Below are positions 54,373 to 63,053 of a stretch of DNA of 64,000 bases, piece by piece. The position numbers and the translations under genes are program-made. The stretch's first letter is position 1. Every line of letters starts with the position of its first letter. The notes below the pieces were generated by a model. It saw nothing but the letters and a program-made list of their open reading frames with translations. It was not told where the DNA came from and did no database searches. Location: assembly GCF_030534315.2 (NCBI RefSeq), contig NZ_CP130558.2, positions 2,036,501-2,100,500 on the forward strand, in the 5' to 3' direction. This DNA comes from Thermoanaerobacterium sp. CMT5567-10 (GTDB lineage Bacteria > Bacillota > Thermoanaerobacteria > Thermoanaerobacterales > Thermoanaerobacteraceae).

Positions 54373-54834
54373 ATGCAGAATATGAGTCCTCAAGAAATTA
54401 TATCAAGTGCTTTTATAAAAGCAAAAAAATCTGAGAATATTATACATAATAAGGCAAAAGATTACGGGAAAAATATATCAGATAGCCAGATGCAAGCGAT
54501 ATTGAAGCAAGTAGAGATAACGGCTTTAAATCATGTAGATAAAATAGTGACGGCGGAGAAGACGATGCACATCAATTCCCTTGTTAAGAAGAATATGTCA
54601 AGGGATATGATCGATGTGCTGCAGGATTTGGTAAAAGATTTGATAAATCAGCAGATGTTTTACAATGAAAATCTTATAATTATTACGAATCCATACGTAA
54701 GGCAGATATTTACGCAAATGAGGGATGATGAAATGAGGTTTATCACTATGATTCAGCAAAATATAGAGTCATTAAAATCTAAGCCGACTGAACCTAATAG
54801 TGTTGTATATACAACTCCGAGGGAAAATGCATGA
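54373..54834 (+). CDS. Hypothetical helical protein, upstream of FAD oxidoreductases
   Basis: 153 residues, not firmly recognised. It is mostly helical, with SPQEIISSAFIKAKKSENII at the start, and DVLQDLVKDLINQQMFYNENL and VRQIFTQMRDDEMRFITMIQQ later, a spacing that recalls spore-coat (CotF-like) or ferritin-like bundles. No signal peptide or Cys cluster is seen. It overlaps the next gene by four bases (ATGA), so it is co-translated with the FAD oxidoreductase. Confidence 0.6.
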   Translation: MQNMSPQEIISSAFIKAKKSENIIHNKAKDYGKNISDSQMQAILKQVEITALNHVDKIVTAEKTMHINSLVKKNMSRDMIDVLQDLVKDLINQQMFYNENLIIITNPYVRQIFTQMRDDEMRFITMIQQNIESLKSKPTEPNSVVYTTPRENA

Positions 54835-55907
54835 AAGTAGCGATAATAGGAGCTGGTTCATCAGGTTTAACTGCAGCCATAAGGCTTGAATCATATGGGA
54901 TTAAACCGGATATATTCGAGAGAAAATCGAAAGTCGGCGATACATTTAATCATGTTGCAGGACTTTTAAATGTAGTCAACAGACCAATAAATGATCCGCT
55001 AGATTATCTAAAAAACAATTTTGACATAAACATTGTACCATTAAACAACATAAATAAAGTTGTGATGCACGGACCGACAGTTACTCGCACAGTAGCTAGT
55101 CGAAGATTGGGCTATTTTTTATTAAAAGGGCAGGGTGCTACATCTGTAGAAAGCCAGCTTTATAAGAAATTGAAGACAAATGTAAATTTTAATGTTCATG
55201 CGGACTATAAAAATTTAAAAGAAGCATATGATTATGTTATAGTTGCAACAGGGAATCATCAGATACCAAATGAATTAGGCTGCTGGCAGACGCTTGTCAA
55301 GACAAGGCTTAAAATAGCGGAAGTTATAGGCAAATTCGATCCAAATGTTCTTACAATGTGGATGAATACAGCCTACTGCAAAAGCGGCTACGTGTATTTG
55401 GCACCATTCGACGATAGAAGGGCCGTTCTTGCATTGATTGTGCCATACATTACAAAAGAAGAGATAGATAAGTATTGGGAAAATTTCTTAAAGATAGAGA
55501 AAATAGGTTATGATATTATATGTGTATATGATTATGAGCATATATCTGGAAATAGTTTTCCACACACATATGAAAATTTGTATTTTATAGGAAATGCAGG
55601 TGGAGCGATTGAACCGTTTTTAGGATTTGGACAGTTTGCATCAATTTTAGGAGGGGCTTTGGCTGCTAAAAGCATTGCCACAGGTTGCAATTTTGAGAAT
55701 GAAATGGCTTATTTGACAAATGCTAATATAAAGTTATTGGAGTTTAGAAAAGCTATTGATACTGTAGATAATGATAAAATTGATAGGCTTATAAAGTTTC
55801 TGACTACACCTTTAATAAAGCAGTTAATTTATGATACAAATTTTAATATAATTAAATACTCTTCATTTTTAATACGATACGCTGTAAATGAGTTAATTAG
55901 AGTTTAA
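54831..55907 (+). CDS. FAD-dependent oxidoreductase (geranylgeranyl-reductase-like), copy 1
   Basis: 358 residues. The N-terminal dinucleotide fold (VAIIGAGSSGLTAAIRLESYG ending FERKS) binds FAD. A middle YDYVIVATGNH and the late NLYFIGNAGGAIEPFLGFGQF are the second FAD contact of the p-hydroxybenzoate-hydroxylase/GGR group. The substrate is unknown. It is a clear paralogue of the next gene. No redox partner is obvious apart from the small helical protein encoded upstream. Confidence 0.72.
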   Translation: MKVAIIGAGSSGLTAAIRLESYGIKPDIFERKSKVGDTFNHVAGLLNVVNRPINDPLDYLKNNFDINIVPLNNINKVVMHGPTVTRTVASRRLGYFLLKGQGATSVESQLYKKLKTNVNFNVHADYKNLKEAYDYVIVATGNHQIPNELGCWQTLVKTRLKIAEVIGKFDPNVLTMWMNTAYCKSGYVYLAPFDDRRAVLALIVPYITKEEIDKYWENFLKIEKIGYDIICVYDYEHISGNSFPHTYENLYFIGNAGGAIEPFLGFGQFASILGGALAAKSIATGCNFENEMAYLTNANIKLLEFRKAIDTVDNDKIDRLIKFLTTPLIKQLIYDTNFNIIKYSSFLIRYAVNELIRV

Positions 55908-55941
55908 AGACAGATAAAATTTTACGAAAGGAAATGAAGGA

Positions 55942-56997
55942 ATGAGAGTTGCCATAATAGGAGCTGGAATATCAGGTCTTGCATGTGCCCATGAACTTGA
56001 GAGGATGGGTATAACGTGCATATTGTTTGAGAGGAAAAACATGATAGGTACTGTACAGCCAAATATAGGTTCTCTTTTAAATATGGAAGATAGGCCAATT
56101 AAAGACCCTATAAACTACTTCAGACATATATACGGCATCTCCATGAGTCCTGTACAGAGGATGACTACTATTATCATGCACTCTCCTAAATATAGAGCGG
56201 TTGTGAAAGGCAATCACGGGTATTTTGTGTTAAGAAGCAAAGATATGAATTCACTTGATAATCAGTTAGCAAGAGACGTAAAGTCAAAGATAAATTTTAA
56301 CTCTGATCCAGACTTTAAAGAACTTTCAAGGGAATATGATTATGTTGTCGTTGCAACTGGAAATCCAAGCATTTTGGAGAATCTTACTGAGTGGAGGACT
56401 ACTGTAACGACTTGGATTAAAGGTGCAACCGTACTAGGAGATTTTGAACCGCATACAGCAGAACTTTGGTTTGATACAGATTATGCCCGTTCAGGGTATG
56501 GTTACCTTATGCCGTTTGATAAAAGCAGGGCTTCGTTGGTACTTATAACGACATATACACAGCACGGTGAACTTGATGATTTATGGCAGCTGTTTCTACA
56601 CAATGAAGGATTAAATTATGAGATTGTGGAAACATATGAGTTTGATCTTAACACAGGCATAGCAAAAAAGCATAAGATTGACAACTTGTATTTTGTAGGA
56701 AATGCTGCAGGATTTATCGATCCTCTTTTAGGGCTTGGAGCATTTCACGCATTAGAAAGCGGTATTTTTGCGGCTAGGTCTATTGCGACCGGCAAAGATT
56801 ATGAAAAAATGGTTAAAGTGATTACGGATAAGCTGAATGTGCTTTCGGATTACAGAGATAAACTGGATAAGTTTAAAAACAGCGACTACGATAGAATGGT
56901 GAAAATATTAGGCATGCCTATTATAAGGCATATAATTTACGATACAAACATCGATGTGATAAAATATGCACATCCAATCATCCGCATTTTCAAGTAA
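55942..56997 (+). CDS. FAD-dependent oxidoreductase (geranylgeranyl-reductase-like), copy 2
   Basis: 351 residues, colinear with copy 1: VAIIGAGISGLACAHELERMG at the start, YDYVVVATGNPS in the middle, NLYFVGNAAGFIDPLLGLGAF late, and a matching end (IIRHIIYDTNIDVIKYAHP versus LIKQLIYDTNFNIIKYSSF in copy 1). The two probably arose by tandem duplication and may form a heterodimer or act on related substrates. SD gaaagga precedes ATG 55942. A two-way terminator follows. Confidence 0.72.
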   Translation: MRVAIIGAGISGLACAHELERMGITCILFERKNMIGTVQPNIGSLLNMEDRPIKDPINYFRHIYGISMSPVQRMTTIIMHSPKYRAVVKGNHGYFVLRSKDMNSLDNQLARDVKSKINFNSDPDFKELSREYDYVVVATGNPSILENLTEWRTTVTTWIKGATVLGDFEPHTAELWFDTDYARSGYGYLMPFDKSRASLVLITTYTQHGELDDLWQLFLHNEGLNYEIVETYEFDLNTGIAKKHKIDNLYFVGNAAGFIDPLLGLGAFHALESGIFAARSIATGKDYEKMVKVITDKLNVLSDYRDKLDKFKNSDYDRMVKILGMPIIRHIIYDTNIDVIKYAHPIIRIFK

Positions 56998-56999
56998 AA

Positions 57000-57032
57000 A
57001 AGATTAAAAGGCATTGCTTGTCTTTTAATCTT
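57000..57032. terminator. Two-way intrinsic terminator
   Basis: AAGATTAAAAG (57000-57010) and CTTTTAATCTT (57022-57032) lie between convergent genes; A- and T-rich flanks fit both directions. Confidence 0.75.
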
Positions 57033-57039
57033 CTTTATA

Positions 57040-57468
57040 TTAGAGATTCCAGAGCTGAAGTCCTGTAAACTCGTCGTCAACTCTCTCGAGGTTATTTTCA
57101 CCATAGTCAACTATTACAAATTCAGCAGCGAATATTTTTGTACCTTCCATCAAGTGTCCACCAAACACATTTCCATCTTTATCTGCCAATGTTATATGTA
57201 CATGCGGAAAAGGTTTGCCATTTTTTAAAGAAATATTTCCTATGGCACTTAATATTTCCATGTGTTCGTTTTTTTCGATGAATTTGTATTCTTTTGTAGA
57301 TTGGTTGAAATAGCCGAATCTGGCTTTTTTGATTGCTCCAATTATCCTTATTTCTCCCGATCTGATATTTTCATTAATGATAAAGTTGGTTATCTCTTGT
57401 AGAAGATCATTATCGTATTTAAAGCGCCCCATAAATCTTCTTTTGACATCTATGTTGATATATCCCAT
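57040..57468 (-). CDS. DUF296/PPC-domain protein
   Basis: 142 residues of the plant-and-prokaryote-conserved domain: an early FKYDNDLLQEITNFI, EIRIIGAIKKARFGYF, and the metal-binding motif FPHVHITLADKDGNVFGGHL with its His residues. Bacterial members are trimeric, metal-binding proteins often described as DNA-binding; no AT-hook is present here. SD aaggaggt is upstream on the minus strand. Confidence 0.85.
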   Translation of the reverse strand: MGYINIDVKRRFMGRFKYDNDLLQEITNFIINENIRSGEIRIIGAIKKARFGYFNQSTKEYKFIEKNEHMEILSAIGNISLKNGKPFPHVHITLADKDGNVFGGHLMEGTKIFAAEFVIVDYGENNLERVDDEFTGLQLWNL

Positions 57469-57626
57469 ATTAAAAACCTCCTTAATTTGAATTTATGTAG
57501 AGATAATTATTGTATCAATTTAGATAACCTTATATATAATTATACCACAGCAATCCTTGAAAAAATATGGCAATAAGATTTCTCTTGAATATAATATAAT
57601 ATCAAAAATTGAGAGGAGGTCATATT

Positions 57627-57977
57627 ATGCCATATTGTCCATCAGGAAGGTATTACACAATTGCGCCGGGGGATACGCTGTGGCTTATATCGCAAAAAAT
57701 AAATAGGCCTGTGGAAGACATAATAAATGAAAATCCAGGCATAGATCCCAATAGGCTAATGGTGGGGCAAGTAATTTGTCTGCCGCCCATAATACCTTAT
57801 GGCAAAACCACTGAATGTCCAACAGGGATATACTGGGAAGTAGCACCAGGTGATACACTTTATAAAATTGCAAAGACTGTAGGTACGACTGTCGATAAAA
57901 TATTGGCGTTAAACCCGTATATAGATCCAAATAACCTTGTGGTAGGACAGGTGATATGTTTACCGATTCCTGGATAG
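57627..57977 (+). CDS. Two-LysM-domain protein
   Basis: 116 residues made of two LysM repeats (YYTIAPGDTLWLISQKI and YWEVAPGDTLYKIAKTV, each ending VGQVICLP) and a short N-terminus (MPYCPSGR). There is no signal peptide. LysM binds peptidoglycan or chitin-like glycans; small cytosolic LysM proteins in spore-formers are often spore-coat or morphogenetic proteins. Cys pairs (YCPSGR, ECPTGI, ICLP) recur in both halves. ATG 57627 has SD gaggaggt; TTG 57609 is in frame but lacks an SD. Confidence 0.85.
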   Translation: MPYCPSGRYYTIAPGDTLWLISQKINRPVEDIINENPGIDPNRLMVGQVICLPPIIPYGKTTECPTGIYWEVAPGDTLYKIAKTVGTTVDKILALNPYIDPNNLVVGQVICLPIPG

Positions 57978-57985
57978 TAAAAAAG

Positions 57986-58006
57986 ACCTGCTTCGGCAGG
58001 TTTTTA
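57986..58006 (+). terminator. Intrinsic terminator with UUCG loop
   Basis: ACCTGC (57986-57991), TTCG loop, GCAGGT (57996-58001), then T-run. Confidence 0.9.
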
Positions 58007-58035
58007 CGTTAGAGCAAAAAATTTTTAACATTAAC

Positions 58036-58064
58036 TTGACATTTAAAATTATCGGTACTATAAT
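58036..58064 (+). promoter_or_regulatory. SigA promoter of the uronate operon
   Basis: TTGACA (58036-58041) and TATAAT (58059-58064), both consensus, with a 17-base spacer. Confidence 0.85.
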
Positions 58065-58078
58065 AAAATTAAATCAAA

Positions 58079-58092
58079 TGTTAACGTGAACA
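58079..58092 (+). promoter_or_regulatory. LacI-type operator
   Basis: TGTTAACGTGAACA is a near-perfect palindrome around a central ACGT, the usual LacI/GalR form, and lies just past the expected transcription start. A weaker relative, AGTTAACGTGTGCA (60581-60594), precedes the GH105 gene. The regulator encoded at 59559-60560 is the natural candidate to bind both. Confidence 0.65.
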
Positions 58093-58118
58093 AATTTTCA
58101 TGGGAGAGAGCTGATTAT

Positions 58119-59519
58119 ATGAAAAAGTTTATGGATGAAGATTTCCTTCTGAATAATGAAACTGCTGTTAAACTATTTCATGAGTATGCATCAAAATCGC
58201 CTATTTTTGACTTTCATTGCCACTTGAATCCTAAAGATATCTATGAAGACAGAAGGTTTAAAAATATTACTGAAGTTTGGCTATATGGCGATCATTACAA
58301 ATGGAGACTTATGAGAAGCAATGGAGTAGACGAAAGGTATATTACAGGTGATGCAGATGACTACAGCAAATTTTTAGAGTTTGCAAGGACCATGCCTATG
58401 GCTATTGGCAATCCTGTTTATCATTGGACACATTTAGAGCTGCGAAGGTACTTTGGAATAAATGAGCTATTAAATGAAAAGACAGCTCCAATGATATGGG
58501 AAAAAGTTAATTCAACATTGAATAGCAACGAATTCAGCGTGAGAAATATTATAAAAAAATCCAATGTGGAGATATTGTGTACTACGGATGATCCAACAGA
58601 TAGCCTACAGTATCATAAGCTTTTAAAAGAAGATGATAGCTTTGACGTAAAGGTTTTGCCTGCATTTAGACCTGATAAAGGCATAAATATTGACAAAGAT
58701 GATTTTAAAGATTGGGTTAAGAAGCTAAGCAAAGTATGTGGCAAAGCTATTGAAAGTTATGATGATTACTTAGATGCTTTAAACAGCAGATTGAAGTTTT
58801 TTGATAGCTATGGATGCAGATTGTCAGATCATGCATTGGACTTTGTGGCTTATGAAGAAAGTACAAAGGAAGAAGTCGATGAAATATTCAAAAAGGCATT
58901 AAAAGGCGAGAAGTTGTCTCAGATTGAAGTAGATAAATACAAGACAAGTGTTCTTCAGTTCTTAGGAAAGAGATATAAAGAGCTGGGCTGGGCGATGCAG
59001 CTTCACATAGCAGCACTGAGAAATACAAATTCGAGAATGTTTAAAAAGTTAGGTCCTGATACTGGATATGACTCCATAAATGACGTAAATATTGCATATC
59101 CACTTTCGAAGTTTTTAGATTCATTGGAGAGTACAGGATCTCTTCCTAAAGTTATTTTATATACATTGAATCCTAAAGATAATTATGTTTTAGCAGCTTT
59201 GATGGGCAGTTTTCAAGGTGAAGGTATTCCGGGTAAAATGCAGTTTGGCTCAGCATGGTGGTTTAATGACAACATAGATGGAATGACAGAGCAGATGAAG
59301 ACACTTGCTAATGTAGGGCTTCTAAGCAAGTTTGTTGGAATGGTTACTGATTCAAGAAGTTTTCTATCTTATCCAAGACATGAATACTTCAGAAGAATAT
59401 TGTGCAATTTGATTGGCGAATGGGTAGAAAAAGGAGAAGTGCCTGATGACATAGATTTATTGGGTAAGATAGTTCAAGATATATCATTTAATAATGCTGT
59501 AAATTATTTTGGAGTCTAG
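58119..59519 (+). CDS. uxaC: Uronate (glucuronate/galacturonate) isomerase
   Basis: 466 residues, the usual UxaC length. The amidohydrolase-like metal motif FDFHCHLNPKDIYEDRRF is at the start, ILCTTDDPTD in the middle and the late GMVTDSRSFLSYPRHEYFRR near the end. It turns D-galacturonate or D-glucuronate into tagaturonate or fructuronate, the first step for pectin-derived uronates. ATG 58119 follows SD gggagag; GTG 58086 is in frame but overlaps the operator region. It is first in an operon with the LacI regulator. Confidence 0.93.
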   Translation: MKKFMDEDFLLNNETAVKLFHEYASKSPIFDFHCHLNPKDIYEDRRFKNITEVWLYGDHYKWRLMRSNGVDERYITGDADDYSKFLEFARTMPMAIGNPVYHWTHLELRRYFGINELLNEKTAPMIWEKVNSTLNSNEFSVRNIIKKSNVEILCTTDDPTDSLQYHKLLKEDDSFDVKVLPAFRPDKGINIDKDDFKDWVKKLSKVCGKAIESYDDYLDALNSRLKFFDSYGCRLSDHALDFVAYEESTKEEVDEIFKKALKGEKLSQIEVDKYKTSVLQFLGKRYKELGWAMQLHIAALRNTNSRMFKKLGPDTGYDSINDVNIAYPLSKFLDSLESTGSLPKVILYTLNPKDNYVLAALMGSFQGEGIPGKMQFGSAWWFNDNIDGMTEQMKTLANVGLLSKFVGMVTDSRSFLSYPRHEYFRRILCNLIGEWVEKGEVPDDIDLLGKIVQDISFNNAVNYFGV

Positions 59520-59558
59520 TTTCTTACATTTATATATACAATTTGGAAGGTGCAGGAA

Positions 59559-60560
59559 ATGAGCGTTACAATAAAAGATATAGCAAAACTTGCAAATGTT
59601 TCACATACTACAGTGTCCAGAGCATTAAATGACAGCCCGCAGATAAAAGAAGAGACAAAGGCTAAGATCAAAGAAATTGCGAGGAAGCTTAATTATGTTC
59701 CAAATTACAATGCTAAAAGTCTGGTACTTAATAAATCTTACAACATCGGTTTGTTCTTTTCTACAATATTTAAAGGAACATCCCCAAGCTTTTTCTATGA
59801 GACTGTAAGGGGTGTTAATAGCGTAATTAAGAAAAACTACAATTTGATAATAAGAGGAATAGACGAGTACAAAGATTACTCGTCTATTGAAAAAAACCGT
59901 TTTGATGGAATCATTCTCACAAGTCAAAGTGAAAGTGATAATGAATTTATGTATTATGTATTGCGAAAAAATATACCTTTAGTTGTTTTGAATAGGGAAG
60001 TTAATGAAAAATCAGTTGTTAACATACTAAGCGAAGAAAAAACAGGTGCGTACAATGCAGTTAAATATCTGATAGAAAAAGGACATAAGGATATAGCTAT
60101 AATAGAAGGTAAAGAAGGCTTTAAATCTACTATAGATAGAAAAGACGGTTTTTTAAAAGCACTTATCGAAAGCAAAATACTAATAAACAATGACTATATC
60201 GTAAGCGGTGAATATGACATAGAAAGTGGATACAGTGCAATGAATAAACTGTTGAAGCTAAAAAAGAAACCTACGGCCGTATTTTGTTCCAATGATGATA
60301 TGGCAGTTGGTGCGATAAAAGCTATTTACGAAAAAGGCCTTAGAGTACCTAATGATATATCTGTGATTGGGTTTGATGATAGCGAATTTTGCAGATATAT
60401 AATTCCTGCCTTGACAACGGTAAGGAAACCTATAAAGGAAGTAAGCCAAAAAGGTGCTGAGAAGTTGATGAATATGCTGGAAAACAATGAAAATGATGGA
60501 GAGAGAATATATATACCTACAATACTAAAAATAAGGGATTCTGTTGCAGAATTAAAATGA
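59559..60560 (+). CDS. LacI-family regulator of pectin/uronate genes
   Basis: 333 residues. HTH and hinge (VTIKDIAKLANVSHTTVSRA) are followed by a sugar-sensor domain (KPTAVFCSNDDMAVGAIKAIYEKGL, DISVIGFDDSEFCRY). It is encoded between uxaC and the GH105 gene, both of which have GTTAACGTG-type operators, so it probably represses the pectin genes until a uronate or oligogalacturonide metabolite binds. ATG 59559 has SD ggaagg; GTG 59550 is inside it. Confidence 0.9.
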   Translation: MSVTIKDIAKLANVSHTTVSRALNDSPQIKEETKAKIKEIARKLNYVPNYNAKSLVLNKSYNIGLFFSTIFKGTSPSFFYETVRGVNSVIKKNYNLIIRGIDEYKDYSSIEKNRFDGIILTSQSESDNEFMYYVLRKNIPLVVLNREVNEKSVVNILSEEKTGAYNAVKYLIEKGHKDIAIIEGKEGFKSTIDRKDGFLKALIESKILINNDYIVSGEYDIESGYSAMNKLLKLKKKPTAVFCSNDDMAVGAIKAIYEKGLRVPNDISVIGFDDSEFCRYIIPALTTVRKPIKEVSQKGAEKLMNMLENNENDGERIYIPTILKIRDSVAELK

Positions 60561-60685
60561 TAAAATTAACTTGCGTATATAGTTAACGTGTGCACCTATA
60601 TTAATTTTAAAATCTTTAGACAATGTAAATAAAATAAGTTTTATATAGCATAAACTATATAGTTTTATTTGGAGGATTGAAAGTT

Positions 60686-61774
60686 TTGAAAACGATTGAT
60701 AAATTTATTGATAATTATATAAAAAATTATCATAGCTATAAGGAATCATGGTGTTATGAAGACGGATGTGTTTTGAAAGGTGCATGGGATTTATATAAGG
60801 CTACAGGAAATGAAAAATTCAAATTATTTGTTTTGAATTATCTTGATGAATTTATCAGTGAAGATGGCAACATTAAAGGCTACAAGCCATATAATCACCA
60901 TTTAGATGACATAAATTCGGGGAAGATATTATTTGACGTTTTTGAATTGACCAATGAAGAAAAGTATAGAAAGGCTATAGAAAGTATTTTTAATCAAATC
61001 AAAACGCAGCCCAGGACAAATGAAGGAAATTTCTGGCACAAAGATATATATCCATATCAAGTGTGGCTTGATGGGTTGTATATGGTAATGCCCTTCTATG
61101 TTAAGTATATCAAGAATTTTGGCAATATTGATGAAGTTAATGATATTTTAAATCAATTCTTAAATGTAAGAAGACGCATGTGGAATGAAGAGAAAAGACT
61201 TTACTACCATGGATACGATGAAAGCAAAAAAGAAGCATGGGCAGATAAAAAAACTGGTGTTTCTCCGAATTTTTGGGGAAGAGCAGAAGGTTGGTTTGTA
61301 ATGGCCCTTGTTGATGTTTTGGAAGAAATGAATGAAGATATGGCAATAGAAGAGAATGTACTTGAAAACGTCTTTAAAGAAGCGATAGATGGACTTTTAA
61401 TGTATCAGGATAAAAGTAGTGGGATGTGGTATCAAGTTTTAGACAAAGGAAATGAAAAAGGAAATTACCTGGAGACTTCTGCAACTCTTATGATATCTTA
61501 CAGCATATTAAAGGGAGTAAGACTCCACATCCTGCCATTAGGATATAAGGAATTTGGGATTAGGGCTTTTGATGGCACAGTAGAAAAATACCTTGTAGAA
61601 GATGGAGGAATATTAAGACTTGCTGGTATATGTGGTGTAGCAGGATTAGGCAATAATCCTTACAGAGATGGAAGCTACGACTACTATATATCAGAAAAAG
61701 TTGTGTATGATGATCCTAAAGGTGTAGGAGCATTGATGATGGCGTACAGTGAAGTTCTAAATTCAAATAAATAA
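60686..61774 (+). CDS. Unsaturated rhamnogalacturonyl/glucuronyl hydrolase, GH105
   Basis: 362 residues of the GH105 (YteR/YesR) alpha6/alpha6 barrel: HHLDDINSGKILFDVFELT, the catalytic Asp in YQVWLDGLYMVMPF, PNFWGRAEGWFVMALVD and DKSSGMWYQVLD. It removes the unsaturated uronic acid from rhamnogalacturonan or similar lyase products. No signal peptide is present, so it works in the cytosol on imported oligosaccharides, releasing rhamnose for the RhaMAB route. The start is TTG 60686, nine bases from SD ggagga; TTG 60677 is too close. Confidence 0.88.
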   Translation: MKTIDKFIDNYIKNYHSYKESWCYEDGCVLKGAWDLYKATGNEKFKLFVLNYLDEFISEDGNIKGYKPYNHHLDDINSGKILFDVFELTNEEKYRKAIESIFNQIKTQPRTNEGNFWHKDIYPYQVWLDGLYMVMPFYVKYIKNFGNIDEVNDILNQFLNVRRRMWNEEKRLYYHGYDESKKEAWADKKTGVSPNFWGRAEGWFVMALVDVLEEMNEDMAIEENVLENVFKEAIDGLLMYQDKSSGMWYQVLDKGNEKGNYLETSATLMISYSILKGVRLHILPLGYKEFGIRAFDGTVEKYLVEDGGILRLAGICGVAGLGNNPYRDGSYDYYISEKVVYDDPKGVGALMMAYSEVLNSNK

Positions 61775-61867
61775 TGAAAATTTTTTGAAAGGGGTGAGAA
61801 AAGGGAGGTCATACGTAAACATCTTTGTACATGCAAAATAAAAAAATATTTTTAAGGAGGTCTTTTT

Positions 61868-62959
61868 ATGTTAAAAAGGATTTGCCGGTGTATGTCTTTT
61901 GTTTTTATCTTGACGTTACTTTTTACAATGTTTATGAGTAGCAACGCTTCTGCCGCAACAAATTACTACGTATCTCCAACAGGTAGCGATGCGAATTCAG
62001 GAACCAGCATAAATACGCCTTTTAAAACCATAGAAAAAGCTGTTTCTTTAGCTATAGCTGGATCGACAATATACATTATGCCAGGAACATATAAATACGG
62101 TACAAACATGACAGGAACTATCATCCTTGGCTCTAAAAGTGGAGCATCAACTTCCAATATGACGAAAATTTGTGCTTACGATTTGAACAGTAAGCCGGTG
62201 CTTGATTTTTCAGGACAACCGGTAAGCAGTTCTTCTATTGGGATCAATATAACGGGTGGATACTGGGAATTAAGTGGCTTAATTATTAAAAATTGCGGTG
62301 ATAACGGTATTTTGATGAAGGGATCATCTTCAACCCACAATATCATAAACAGTTGTGAGACCTATAACAACGCCGATACTGGCATACAGATTTCCAGTGG
62401 GGCAAGCTATAATACGGTAAAATATTGTGTGTCAAAATATAATGTAGACGTTAGCCAGGGAAATGCGGATGGTTTTGCATGCAAACTTAGTCCAGGTGAA
62501 GGTAATACATTTGATAATTGTATTGCAGAATACAACTCGGATGATGGATGGGATTTATACGCATGTTATACATCAGTCAAAATTACTAACTGCAAATCCA
62601 ATTATAATGGTTACCTCAGCAATGGTAAAGCTACGGCTGGCAATGGAGAAGGTTTCAAGCTTGGTGGTTCTGATGCAAACGTGGCACATATAGTTACCAA
62701 TTGCACAGCAATTGGTAATCAGAAAAAAGGTTTTTCTTCGAATAACAATCCTGGTCATACTGTTTTGACTAACTGTATCGCATATGAACCTAAAACTATT
62801 GCAAGCGGTGTAACCTATTACAACTTTTCTATGATTGATGGTCCTGTTACCATTAATAACTGTTACTCATACCAATACAATAGTACTGCGACAAGTACAA
62901 AATACAGAATAAAGAGTGGTTCTACAGTGAATGGCGGTAATATGACTGCAAACTATTAA
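61868..62959 (+). CDS. Secreted pectate lyase, PL9-type
   Basis: 363 residues. A signal peptide ends near ASAATNYYVS. The mature part begins with YYVSPTGSDANSGTS, typical of PL9 lyases, and continues as parallel beta-helix with Asn-rich turns. The catalytic-region motif NGEGFKLGG, with Lys as base in Pel9A-like enzymes, is present, as is NADGFACKLSPGEGNTFDNC and DDGWDLYACY. It cleaves polygalacturonate by beta-elimination outside the cell. SD aaggaggt precedes ATG 61868. Confidence 0.9.
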   Translation: MLKRICRCMSFVFILTLLFTMFMSSNASAATNYYVSPTGSDANSGTSINTPFKTIEKAVSLAIAGSTIYIMPGTYKYGTNMTGTIILGSKSGASTSNMTKICAYDLNSKPVLDFSGQPVSSSSIGINITGGYWELSGLIIKNCGDNGILMKGSSSTHNIINSCETYNNADTGIQISSGASYNTVKYCVSKYNVDVSQGNADGFACKLSPGEGNTFDNCIAEYNSDDGWDLYACYTSVKITNCKSNYNGYLSNGKATAGNGEGFKLGGSDANVAHIVTNCTAIGNQKKGFSSNNNPGHTVLTNCIAYEPKTIASGVTYYNFSMIDGPVTINNCYSYQYNSTATSTKYRIKSGSTVNGGNMTANY

Positions 62960-63053
62960 CCGTTAAGATAGCTCATTATACATGCATGACTGTTCTGTAT
63001 TAAGTTCGGCAATAAGTAAATCATTAATAAATTTAAGTTAAGGAGGATCATTT

